From positions 1 to 6,825 of the forward strand of contig JAOPWF010000609.1 of NCBI GenBank assembly GCA_025965815.1: a stretch of DNA of 6,825 nucleotides, read 5' to 3'. Source of the stretch: Mycobacterium sp. (lineage in GTDB: Bacteria > Actinomycetota > Actinomycetes > Mycobacteriales > Mycobacteriaceae). Of the stretch, positions 1-5,470 are shown in pieces. A program made the position numbers and the translations under genes. Numbering within the stretch: position 1 is the first letter of the stretch; each line of letters starts with the position of its first letter. The notes beneath the pieces were generated by a model. That model was not told where the DNA came from, searched no databases, and was given only the letters and a program-made list of their open reading frames with translations.

Positions 1-28
1 TCCCTACCACTGGGACCAGGGGCCCTAA
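1..28 (+). CDS. 3' end of probable mceE lipoprotein gene (partial)
   Basis: The first bases read in one frame as the residues PYHWDQGP followed by a TAA stop at 26-28, one base before the GTG start of mceF. In mce operons the gene directly upstream of mceF is mceE, which encodes the lipoprotein member of the Mce hexamer, and these genes abut or overlap. The identification rests on position and on the tight one-base spacing; eight residues cannot be assigned to a family on their own. Confidence 0.5.
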
Positions 29-29
29 C

Positions 30-1493
30 GTGCATCTGACCAGGCGAATCCTGATCCAGTTGGCGGTCTTTGTCTCCGTGGGCGTGATAGCCGGCGCGGT
101 GATGATGTTCGGCTATATCAAGGCGCCGACACTGTTGTTCGGGGTCGGGCACTACACGGTGACCGTCGAACTGCCCGCGGCAGGCGGACTGTATGCAAGC
201 AGTAACGTCACCTACCGAGGGACCGAGGTGGGCCGGGTCGAGAGCGCGCATCTCACCGACACCGGGGTTGAGGCAGTGCTCTCGCTGAAATCGGGCATCA
301 CGATCCCGTCCGACCTGGATGCGCAGGTGCACAGCCAGTCGGCGGTGGGCGAGCAATATGTCGCGCTGTTGCCGCGCAACGGCACCTCGGCTCCGCTGAA
401 GGACGGCGATGTGATCCCACTGAGCCGTTCCACGGTGCCCCCGGACATCAACGCGCTCCTCGACGCGACGAACCGCGGCCTGGAAGCGATCCCGCGAGAC
501 AATCTCAAAAGCGCGATCGACGAGTCCTACACCGCCTTCGGCGGGCTGGGGCCCGATCTGGCCCGGTTCTTCAAGGGGGGGTCGCAGCTGGCCATTGACG
601 CCCACAACAACCTGAACGAGCTGACTAACGTCATCGACAACGTCGCACCGGTCGTGGATACCCAGACCGACACCGCGGACTCGGTGACGGCATGGGCGCA
701 GCACCTGGCCACCATCACCCAGTCGCTGCAGCAGAACGACTCCGCCGTTCGCGGCGTCGTGCGGAACGGCGGCGCGGCAGCCGAGGAAGTTCGGGCGCTG
801 CTGGACCGGCTGCGGCCCACGCTGCCGATTGTGCTGGCCAACCTGGTCAGCCTGGGTCAGGTCGCGGTCACCTACCGGGCCGACCTCGAGCAGCTTCTGG
901 TGCTGCTGCCGGTCGGTACGGCCGACATCGCGGGCATCATGGTCGCGAACCAAAACACCAAACAGGCCTACAAGGGCGCCTACCTGAGCTTCAACCTGAA
1001 CCTCAACCTGCCCCCACCCTGCACTACCGGATTCCTGCCGGCCACCCAGAAGCGGACCCCCGATGCTGAGGACTACCCGGACCGTCCCGCCGGAGACCTG
1101 TACTGCCGGGTGCCCCAGGATTCGCCGCAGAATGTCCGCGGCGTTCGCAACATTCCGTGTGAAACGGTTCCGGGCAAGCGCGCACCGACGGTGAAGATGT
1201 GCGAGAGCAGCGAGCAGTACGTGCCGCTCAACGACGGCTTCAACTGGAAGGGCGACCCGAACGCGACGGCGACGGGCCAGTCCATTCCGCAGCCGCCACC
1301 GGGTACACCAGGATCGACGATCACTCCCGCGCCGCCTGCGCCGCCGCCGCCGATCGCGGTCGCCCGGTACGACCCGACCACCGGCACCTACGTCGGGCCC
1401 GACGGTCACGTCTACACCCAATCCAACCTGGCCCGCAACGCCGAACGGGAGAAGACATGGCAGACAATGCTGCTGCCCCCGACCTCGAACTGA
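30..1493 (+). CDS. MCE family protein MceF
   Basis: Sixth Mce subunit (487 aa) of an Mce complex, a cell-envelope lipid or sterol importer that works with YrbE permeases and an MceG ATPase. Residues about 10-29 form an N-terminal membrane anchor. The MCE/MlaD domain spans about 41-134, with the characteristic stretch around YRGTEVGRVES and the SAVGEQYV motif. A long alpha-helical region follows to about 325, then a Cys-containing MceF-type segment (PPPCTTGFLPA, YCRVPQDSP, PGKRAPT). A Pro-rich linker lies at about 417-443, and the tail contains YDPTTGTYVGPDGHVY. Length is close to other MceF proteins (roughly 500 aa). The GTG start is chosen because it directly follows the preceding stop and the anchor begins a few residues later. 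The 3' end overlaps the start of the next mce-associated gene by 37 bases. Which mce operon type this is cannot be decided from one subunit. Confidence 0.93.
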   Translation: MHLTRRILIQLAVFVSVGVIAGAVMMFGYIKAPTLLFGVGHYTVTVELPAAGGLYASSNVTYRGTEVGRVESAHLTDTGVEAVLSLKSGITIPSDLDAQVHSQSAVGEQYVALLPRNGTSAPLKDGDVIPLSRSTVPPDINALLDATNRGLEAIPRDNLKSAIDESYTAFGGLGPDLARFFKGGSQLAIDAHNNLNELTNVIDNVAPVVDTQTDTADSVTAWAQHLATITQSLQQNDSAVRGVVRNGGAAAEEVRALLDRLRPTLPIVLANLVSLGQVAVTYRADLEQLLVLLPVGTADIAGIMVANQNTKQAYKGAYLSFNLNLNLPPPCTTGFLPATQKRTPDAEDYPDRPAGDLYCRVPQDSPQNVRGVRNIPCETVPGKRAPTVKMCESSEQYVPLNDGFNWKGDPNATATGQSIPQPPPGTPGSTITPAPPAPPPPIAVARYDPTTGTYVGPDGHVYTQSNLARNAEREKTWQTMLLPPTSN

Positions 1494-1600
1494 GCCAACC
1501 ACGCGCGGACGCGGCAGAATGGCCGATCGAACCCCGTGAGCCCGGTGCGGCGGCCGATCCGAACGCCGACGGCGCCGACTCGGAGCCATGCCACGCGCGG
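1457..1600 (+). pseudogene. Mce-associated membrane protein, truncated after N-terminal tail
   Basis: An ATG at 1457, preceded by GGGAGAAG at 1447-1454, opens inside the mceF 3' end, where mycobacterial mce operons usually carry one or more Mce-associated (mas) genes. The first roughly 45 residues (MADNAAAPDLELSQPRAD and onward, rich in Ala, Asp, Glu and Pro) have the composition of the acidic, disordered cytoplasmic tail of Mas proteins. The expected transmembrane helix and conserved C-terminal domain never appear. The reading frame stays open to a stop at 1973-1975, but from about 1600 it reads Arg/Pro-rich out-of-frame sequence across an integrase remnant and into the next gene. The 3' boundary given is approximate. 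The expressed product, if any, would be a 172-residue chimera of doubtful use. Confidence 0.55.
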
Positions 1601-1790
1601 GAGGACACGGCCGGCCGCAATCCCAAACCGAATCAGCCGCAACCGTGCGCTCCTGGCGTTAGCAAGCGACGTTCCCGCCGCGGTCATCTCAACCCAGTTC
1701 GGCCTTCACGCCTCAACTGCATCCGGCTGGGCCAAGTTCTCCCAACGGGACTGGAGCGCCTACACCGCAACCCGTCTCACCGCCCTCTCA
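1596..1790 (+). pseudogene. C-terminal remnant of tyrosine recombinase/integrase
   Basis: In the frame shared with mceF and the downstream EthD-like gene, this stretch reads RNRALLALASDVPAAVIS, then QFGLHASTASGWAKFSQRDW and SAYTATR. Actinobacterial site-specific tyrosine integrases commonly end in such a small helix-turn-helix-like tail: RNxALxxLAxxxPAxVxxxxxGxxxxTAxxWxxxxxxDWxxYxAxR. None of the catalytic core (the R, H-x-x-R and Y residues) is present upstream, so this is only a scar of the last 60 or so codons. It has no start codon or ribosome binding site of its own. It directly follows the truncated Mce-associated gene, so it probably marks the recombination or insertion point that removed the rest of that gene. 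Boundaries are approximate; the family call is from recalled patterns. Confidence 0.55.
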
Positions 1791-1841
1791 GAACGAACAG
1801 AGCGCGGACTCGCCCGTCTTCCTCAGAAGGGGTTCTCTATC

Positions 1842-2204
1842 ATGGCCGATCGCCTCATGCTGGTTTTCACGAATCCAGTCGAAGGACAAGACGATGCCTT
1901 CAACGAGTGGTACGACTCCCGCCACCTCGTCGACGTTCTCAACGTCCCCGGTGTCGTCGCCGCGCAGCGCTATGACCTTGCCCCGATGACGCTCCCCCAA
2001 GGCGACGACCTGCCGGCGCAGCTGCCTCCACCGGCACACCGCTACCTGACCATCTATGAACTCGACGGCGATCCGGACGCCGTGATGAAGGAGTTCGTCA
2101 ACCGCGCGGGCACCGATCAGATGCTGCTGGGCGACACGCTCGACCTGGCAACGGTTTCCGTGGCCACCTGGAAAGCCAGCGGTCCACGACGCGTCGCGGA
2201 CTGA
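1842..2204 (+). CDS. EthD-like/DUF4286-type dimeric alpha/beta-barrel protein
   Basis: 120-residue soluble protein without signal peptide or membrane segment. Residues 5-46 show the pattern of EthD/DUF4286-type ferredoxin-like barrels: a hydrophobic first strand (LMLVFTNP), then FNEWYDSRHLVDVLNVPGVV, which carries the conserved W-Y-D-x-x-H helix. A second strand (AAQRYDLA) and a C-terminal repeat of the fold (RYLTIYELDGDPDAVMKEF) follow. Members of this superfamily dimerise around a pocket and include small oxidases, cyclases and stress proteins; the substrate here is unknown. The ATG at 1842 is chosen because AGAAGGGG lies at 1825-1832. The frame is open further upstream to the mceF stop, but that part is the integrase remnant, so a longer start would be an artefact. 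A gap of 79 bases separates it from the next gene. Confidence 0.75.
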   Translation: MADRLMLVFTNPVEGQDDAFNEWYDSRHLVDVLNVPGVVAAQRYDLAPMTLPQGDDLPAQLPPPAHRYLTIYELDGDPDAVMKEFVNRAGTDQMLLGDTLDLATVSVATWKASGPRRVAD

Positions 2205-2270
2205 CTGGTTGCCAACCGAATGAAATCAACGTCCCCTAGGGCCGACCCCATGACCGCCACCACCCACCGA

Positions 2271-2276
2271 GAGGAG
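2271..2276 (+). promoter_or_regulatory. Ribosome binding site fixing the start of the shortened hydrolase
   Basis: GAGGAG lies seven bases before the ATG at 2284. This is the strongest Shine-Dalgarno match near the gene. It shows that the N-terminally shortened reading frame has a properly placed translation start and is not merely an internal piece of a decayed gene. Confidence 0.75.
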
Positions 2277-2283
2277 TCAAGAG

Positions 2284-2859
2284 ATGAATATCGCAACATC
2301 GAATATCAACACTCCGCCAGTCCTGGTGTGCCACGCCCTGGGCGGACTGACCGTGTTGGCTGCCGAACTTCGGCACGTTACGCCACCCGCCCATCGAGTC
2401 TTCGTCTCCGCCCTTGCCCCGGCGCCCGGAGAAGCGGGACTCGACGCGCTTCCCGTTATCTTCCGGTGGTTCTTGCGCCCGCGACTCCGCGGGCCCATCG
2501 CCGTGCATCGGGCGGTGCACTTGAATCCGAAGTGGTTGGCGATCCGGATTTGGTGTCGTGGATTGGACTCAGCCGACAGGCGATTCATCTTGTCGAGGTT
2601 GTGCGCGGAGTCGCCTCAGATCCCCGCCGAGCCAACGCCGCGCAACTTCAGTGGCGCGGAGCGCTCAACCTACATCGTGTTGAAACAGGACAAGGCCATC
2701 TCGCCGCGACTGCAGCGGGCTATTGCAGCAGGGCTGGGGATAGACGACGTTAGACACATCGACGCCGGCAACGAAGCAATGTTCGGCCGTCCTGCCGATC
2801 TTGCCGCCGAGCTCAATGCGCTGGCGTTTCACGTTTTTGACCAGGAAGGGCGCCAATGA
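2284..2859 (+). CDS. Alpha/beta-hydrolase-fold protein, N-terminally short and catalytically defective
   Basis: 191 residues; related esterase/methylesterase-like hydrolases are usually 230-280. The protein begins with strand 5 and the nucleophile elbow: PPVLVCHALGG at residues 11-21, where functional members have G-H-S-x-G-G. The nucleophile position is Ala18 (codon GCC). The oxyanion-hole strand and N-terminal core strands are absent, replaced by an unrelated leader (MNIATSNINT). The rest fits the family: FVSALAPAPGE after the elbow, a lid region, and a C-terminal YIVLKQDKAISPRLQ with Asp136 in the acid position. In DAGNEAMFGRPADLA, Asn163 (AAC) replaces the catalytic His. Two of three triad residues are therefore gone. 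The gene has a good ribosome binding site, an uninterrupted frame and an ATGA overlap with the next gene, which argues against simple decay. It may be a pseudoenzyme with a binding role or a young pseudogene. No export signal is seen. Confidence 0.7.
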   Translation: MNIATSNINTPPVLVCHALGGLTVLAAELRHVTPPAHRVFVSALAPAPGEAGLDALPVIFRWFLRPRLRGPIAVHRAVHLNPKWLAIRIWCRGLDSADRRFILSRLCAESPQIPAEPTPRNFSGAERSTYIVLKQDKAISPRLQRAIAAGLGIDDVRHIDAGNEAMFGRPADLAAELNALAFHVFDQEGRQ

Positions 2860-3344
2860 CTTCTCCGGACCATCCGCAACCGGGGAGCCTGTATGGCCCA
2901 GTAATACCCGATTCCAGGACAGCGTCAATGGAGCGCGGTTCCGGTTTCCGTGCAGCGTTGGACTGCAGCTTCTTCGGGAGACGGAGGCAGGCACCCATCA
3001 GCGTGATCGCACTCTTCGCAATGGCTTTGACTCTCATGGCGTTGATCGTGTCGCCAGTTGCCCGTGGTGACGCGGTGGCGTATCTGGTGAACGTTACAGT
3101 CCGGCCAGGCTACAACTTCGCCAATGCCGAGGACGCGATCGATTATGGCCGAGGGATCTGCGACAAGGTGGCTCAGGGGCGGAGTTACGGCGCGCTGATC
3201 GGTGATCTAAAGACGGATTTCAACACGGAAGACGACTATCAGCCGTCCTATCTGATCGCTCAAGCGACGAACGAACTGTGTCCCGCGCAGATTTGGACCC
3301 TGCGCAATTCAGCAGCCAACTATCGTCCCGGAAGTACGTCATGA
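2856..3344 (+). CDS. DUF732-type exported small protein
   Basis: 162 residues. A hydrophobic segment at about 48-66 (VIALFAMALTLMALIVSPVA), preceded by RRR, is a signal peptide or anchor. The mature part (GDAVAYLVNVTVRPGYNF, then YGRGICDKVAQGRSYGALIG, then YLIAQATNELCP) has the layout of mycobacterial DUF732 proteins: a small helical domain with two Cys (102 and 142 here) that likely form a disulfide. The function of the family is unknown. The ATG at 2856 is favoured because AGGAAGGG at 2843-2850 precedes it and it overlaps the hydrolase stop as ATGA. It gives an unusually long 45-residue stretch before the hydrophobic segment. An internal ATG at 2928 would shorten this but has no clear ribosome binding site. 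The stop overlaps the start of the CAP gene in the same ATGA way. Confidence 0.75.
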   Translation: MTSPDHPQPGSLYGPVIPDSRTASMERGSGFRAALDCSFFGRRRQAPISVIALFAMALTLMALIVSPVARGDAVAYLVNVTVRPGYNFANAEDAIDYGRGICDKVAQGRSYGALIGDLKTDFNTEDDYQPSYLIAQATNELCPAQIWTLRNSAANYRPGSTS

Positions 3345-3859
3345 ACTTTCGCGCATTCCGACACCACATCCTGCGCTGCGCCGCAGCCACTGCGGCCGCC
3401 GGCGTCCTAGTGATCTCGGGCGCACTGGCGAGTGCCCCCAGCGCCCTAGCCGATAACAAGCGCCTGAACAACGGTGTCGTCACCGACGTTTACACCGTGC
3501 AACATCAAGCCGGCTGTACGAACGATGTTCACATCAACCCGCGACTGCGCCTCGCCGCGCAATGGCACACCGACGATGTTCTGACCAACGGTAATCTCGA
3601 CGGCGACATCGGCTCCGACGGGTCAACCCAACAAGACCGCGCCAATGCCGCAGGGTTCCACGGTGTCGTCGCCGAAACGGTCTCCATCAACCCCGCCCTG
3701 GCCATCAGCGGTATCGACCTCATCAACCAGTGGCACTACAACCCCGCCGACCTGGCGATCATGCGCGACTGCGCCAACACCGAGATCGGGGTGTGGTCGG
3801 AGAACAGCCTCGACAGGACCGTCGTGGTCGCCGCGTACGGAAATCCAACGGCCTCATGA
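3341..3859 (+). CDS. Secreted CAP (SCP/PR1-like) domain protein
   Basis: 172 residues. The signal peptide runs to about residue 37 (hydrophobic AAATAAAGVLVISGALASA, cleavage likely after SALA). The mature protein is one CAP domain of the YkwD-like bacterial type: VYTVQHQAGCTNDVHINPRL, then LAAQWHTDDV, GSDGSTQQDRANAAGF, VVAETV, and INQWHYNPADLAIM, ending in the strand IGVWSENSLDRTVVVAAYG. CAP proteins often carry two His and two Glu around a cleft. Here Asp89 stands where H-x-GSDGS usually has His, and Asp137 stands in place of His in the S-P-x-H motif, while Glu112 remains. Cys59 and Cys144 may pair. The start is supported by GGAAG at 3330-3334 and the ATGA overlap with the DUF732 gene. CAP proteins bind sterols or lipids or act as proteases in some lineages; the role here is unknown. 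Confidence 0.8.
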   Translation: MNFRAFRHHILRCAAATAAAGVLVISGALASAPSALADNKRLNNGVVTDVYTVQHQAGCTNDVHINPRLRLAAQWHTDDVLTNGNLDGDIGSDGSTQQDRANAAGFHGVVAETVSINPALAISGIDLINQWHYNPADLAIMRDCANTEIGVWSENSLDRTVVVAAYGNPTAS

Positions 3860-4211
3860 CGACTAGCGCCCGCCGCCGCCAGCAGCGCCCGACTCGGCGG
3901 CCCCCGAGAACCTCGGGCGACCCGTTTGCCTCGGTGTACGTCGACAAGGCCGCGCGCCTTGAGACGGTCCAGGCCGCCGTCGACGGCTACCGATGCCGAT
4001 CGGCGTGACCAAGGTTGCCATCGACGACCGCTCGGTCACCGATACCTTCGGCTGCAGAATCGCGATCGACCTCGTGGGTACGTTCGACCAGACTGCCGAA
4101 GGTCAGACCATCGCCCGCTGCTATGCGCGGCGCCTGTCCGCCATCCTCGGTGTCCCAGCATTCGCGTTCTACGACTTGCTGCGCACCGATCCCACCAAGT
4201 TCATCTGCTGA
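3856..4211 (+). pseudogene. Unknown gene split by a frameshift
   Basis: Two short frames appear to be one gene. The first starts at the ATG at 3856 that overlaps the CAP stop (ATGA); it reads an Arg/Pro-rich N-terminus then FASVYVDKAARLETVQAAVD and GYR before a stop at 4006-4008 (50 aa). The second (3993-4211, 72 aa) reads MPIGVTKVAIDDRSVTDTFG and CRIAIDLVGTF, and later YARRLSAILGVPAFAFYD. Joining them at about 3991-3993 by a one-base shift gives a continuous 120-residue soluble protein. I do not recognise the family. Codon third positions are GC-rich in both frames on their own sides of the join, which supports real coding sequence. Alternatively, these could be two genes, the second restarting at 3993 by coupling, but no ribosome binding site is visible for it. 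The Arg-rich first 20 codons may themselves be shifted, since the neighbouring frame there reads a more ordinary Pro/Ala-rich sequence. Confidence 0.45.
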
Positions 4212-4303
4212 GGTGACAGGTCCCATGAACATGCGATGAAGGCCGAGAGCCCTCCAACACCTATCAGTTCGAAATTTCATTGAGTGAGAGTTGAGGTCAC
4301 GGC

Positions 4304-4453
4304 GTGGATCCCAATCCGGATTATGACGCGAGCGACGCGATCGAGTACTTCTTCAACTGGTTCCCGTGGGCCCTGCGGGGGTCCACCCCGCCCGCATACC
4401 CGCCAGTGCAGCGGTTCCGCATTCCGAAAAGTGATTGGACACAACGAATCTAG
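4304..4453 (+). CDS. Possible 49-residue microprotein upstream of the MPT51-like gene
   Basis: A GTG at 4304 with TGAGGT at 4292-4297 opens a 49-codon frame ending in TAG at 4451-4453, whose last base begins the ribosome binding site of the next gene. The product is aromatic-rich: DYDASDAIEYFFNWFPWALR followed by a Pro-rich tail and SDWTQRI. GC at third codon positions is high in this frame for the first 40 or so codons, then falls. Such composition is unlikely for random sequence, so it is either a genuine small protein, perhaps translationally coupled to the MPT51-like gene, or the last exposed piece of a lost larger gene. There is no signal peptide and no recognised family. Confidence 0.35.
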   Translation: MDPNPDYDASDAIEYFFNWFPWALRGSTPPAYPPVQRFRIPKSDWTQRI

Positions 4454-4458
4454 AGAGG
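4453..4458 (+). promoter_or_regulatory. Ribosome binding site of the MPT51-like gene
   Basis: GAGAGG stands five bases before the ATG at 4464 and decides this start over the long upstream in-frame extension that begins at 4284. The extension reads Arg/Ser/Thr-rich sequence with no resemblance to a signal peptide. Confidence 0.7.
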
Positions 4459-4463
4459 TATCG

Positions 4464-5348
4464 ATGAAACGCGGCATCATACTCATGCGAGCCGCTCTGG
4501 TAGCAGTGCTCGGAATCTGCCTTTGGACAAGTGCGGTCGCGAAAGCCGCTGCCGTCGAATACCTGATGGTGCCCTCGGCGGCGATGGGACGCGACATCCC
4601 GGTGGCCTTTCAGCCCGGCGGACCGCGCGCGGTCTATCTCCTCGACGCGTTCAACGCCGCACCCGACGTCAGCAACTGGGTGACTGCCGGAAAAGCGATG
4701 AACACGCTGGCAGGCAAGGGCATCTCGGTCGCCGCGCCCGCCGGCGGTGCGTACAGCATGTACACCAACTGGGAGCAGGACGGCAGCAAGCAGTGGCAGA
4801 CCTTCCTCTGCGATGAGCTGCCGAACTGGTTGGCCGCCAACAAGGGTCTGGCACCCGGTGGGCACGCCATCGTGGGCGCCGCGCAGGGCGGCTCGGGGGC
4901 GCTGGAGGCGGCGACGTTGCGGCCCGACCGGTTCCGCTACGCCGGTTCGATGTCGGGGTTCGTGACTCCCGAGCGCACCGGTGTGGACGGCGCGATCAGC
5001 GCGGGTTTGCAGCAGTACGGCGGCGTCGACATCCGCAACATGTGGGGCCTGCCTCAGCTGGGCCGGTGGAAGTACCACTCCGCGAACGTGCACGCCCACT
5101 TGCTGGTGGACAACAACACCCGGCTGTGGATCTTCAGCCCGCAAACCCTGACCGCCAGCGATCCGGCGGCGATGATCGGCTACCCCGACATCGCGCAGGG
5201 AACCAACCGCACCTTCTACGCGCAGTACCGCAATCTCGGCGGTTCGAACGGGCACTTTGACTTTCCGTTGACCGGCGACCACGGCTGGTCCACCTGGGGG
5301 CCGCAGCTCGCTGCCATGCAGAGCGATCTGGCCGCCGCCATCAAATAA
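4464..5348 (+). CDS. MPT51-type (FbpD) non-catalytic antigen 85 family protein
   Basis: 294 residues, close to M. tuberculosis MPT51 (Rv3803c, about 299). A signal peptide covers about 1-29 (MKRGIILMRAALVAVLGICL, cleavage near AKA-AA). The mature part follows MPT51 closely: EYLMVPSAAMGRDIPVAF, YLLDAFNAAPDVSNWVTAGK, and the hallmark SMYTNWEQDGSKQW. The nucleophile elbow reads G-A-A-Q-G (residues 138-142), with Ala140 where Ag85A/B/C have the catalytic Ser. Near the C-terminus NGHFDFP and GDHGWSTW replace the catalytic His region of Ag85. MPT51 adopts the alpha/beta-hydrolase fold of Ag85 but lacks mycolyltransferase activity and is thought to bind fibronectin or carbohydrate. Its usual neighbour in M. 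tuberculosis is fbpA; here no Ag85 gene is adjacent, so this is probably an extra, relocated copy. A stem-loop follows the stop. Confidence 0.88.
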   Translation: MKRGIILMRAALVAVLGICLWTSAVAKAAAVEYLMVPSAAMGRDIPVAFQPGGPRAVYLLDAFNAAPDVSNWVTAGKAMNTLAGKGISVAAPAGGAYSMYTNWEQDGSKQWQTFLCDELPNWLAANKGLAPGGHAIVGAAQGGSGALEAATLRPDRFRYAGSMSGFVTPERTGVDGAISAGLQQYGGVDIRNMWGLPQLGRWKYHSANVHAHLLVDNNTRLWIFSPQTLTASDPAAMIGYPDIAQGTNRTFYAQYRNLGGSNGHFDFPLTGDHGWSTWGPQLAAMQSDLAAAIK

Positions 5349-5364
5349 CCGCCTTCAGGACCCC

Positions 5365-5392
5365 TCGGTGGGCGAGGCTCCCCGCCCGCCGA
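5365..5392 (+). terminator. Stem-loop after the MPT51-like gene
   Basis: TCGGTGGGCG and CGCCCGCCGA can pair as a 10-bp stem (one G-U pair) around an 8-base loop, beginning 17 bases after the MPT51-like stop. No T-run follows, so it is not a classical intrinsic terminator. Mycobacteria often show such U-poor hairpins at gene ends. It may equally serve as an mRNA 3' stabiliser. Confidence 0.45.
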
Positions 5393-5470
5393 CCGATACG
5401 ACGACGCCAAGGGCAGCCTATGCGCAGGCCCAAGACAGCCGGGAACCGATCGGTCACCTTTACCTACAAG

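Noticed and set aside
1536..1841. 102-residue N-terminal extension of the EthD-like protein
   Set aside because: The frame is open, but the extension is integrase remnant. The ribosome binding site at 1825-1832 and the start of the fold support ATG 1842.
2205..2225. Small hairpin GGTT-GCC-AACC after the EthD-like gene
   Set aside because: A four-base stem without a T-run is too weak to call a terminator.
2220..2753. 177-residue plus-strand frame overlapping the hydrolase-like gene
   Set aside because: Arg/Pro/Ser-rich shadow frame with no good ribosome binding site; the 2284 frame carries recognisable hydrolase motifs and GAGGAG.
4353..5282. 309-residue open frame on the minus strand
   Set aside because: It lies entirely antisense to the MPT51-like gene. 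Its Arg/Gly/Val-rich translation shows no domain, and the length is a product of high GC.
5216..5470. Continuation of the transposase frame on the minus strand past 5471
   Set aside because: After KLPKVAA the residues no longer resemble IS256 transposases and soon run antisense to the MPT51-like gene.
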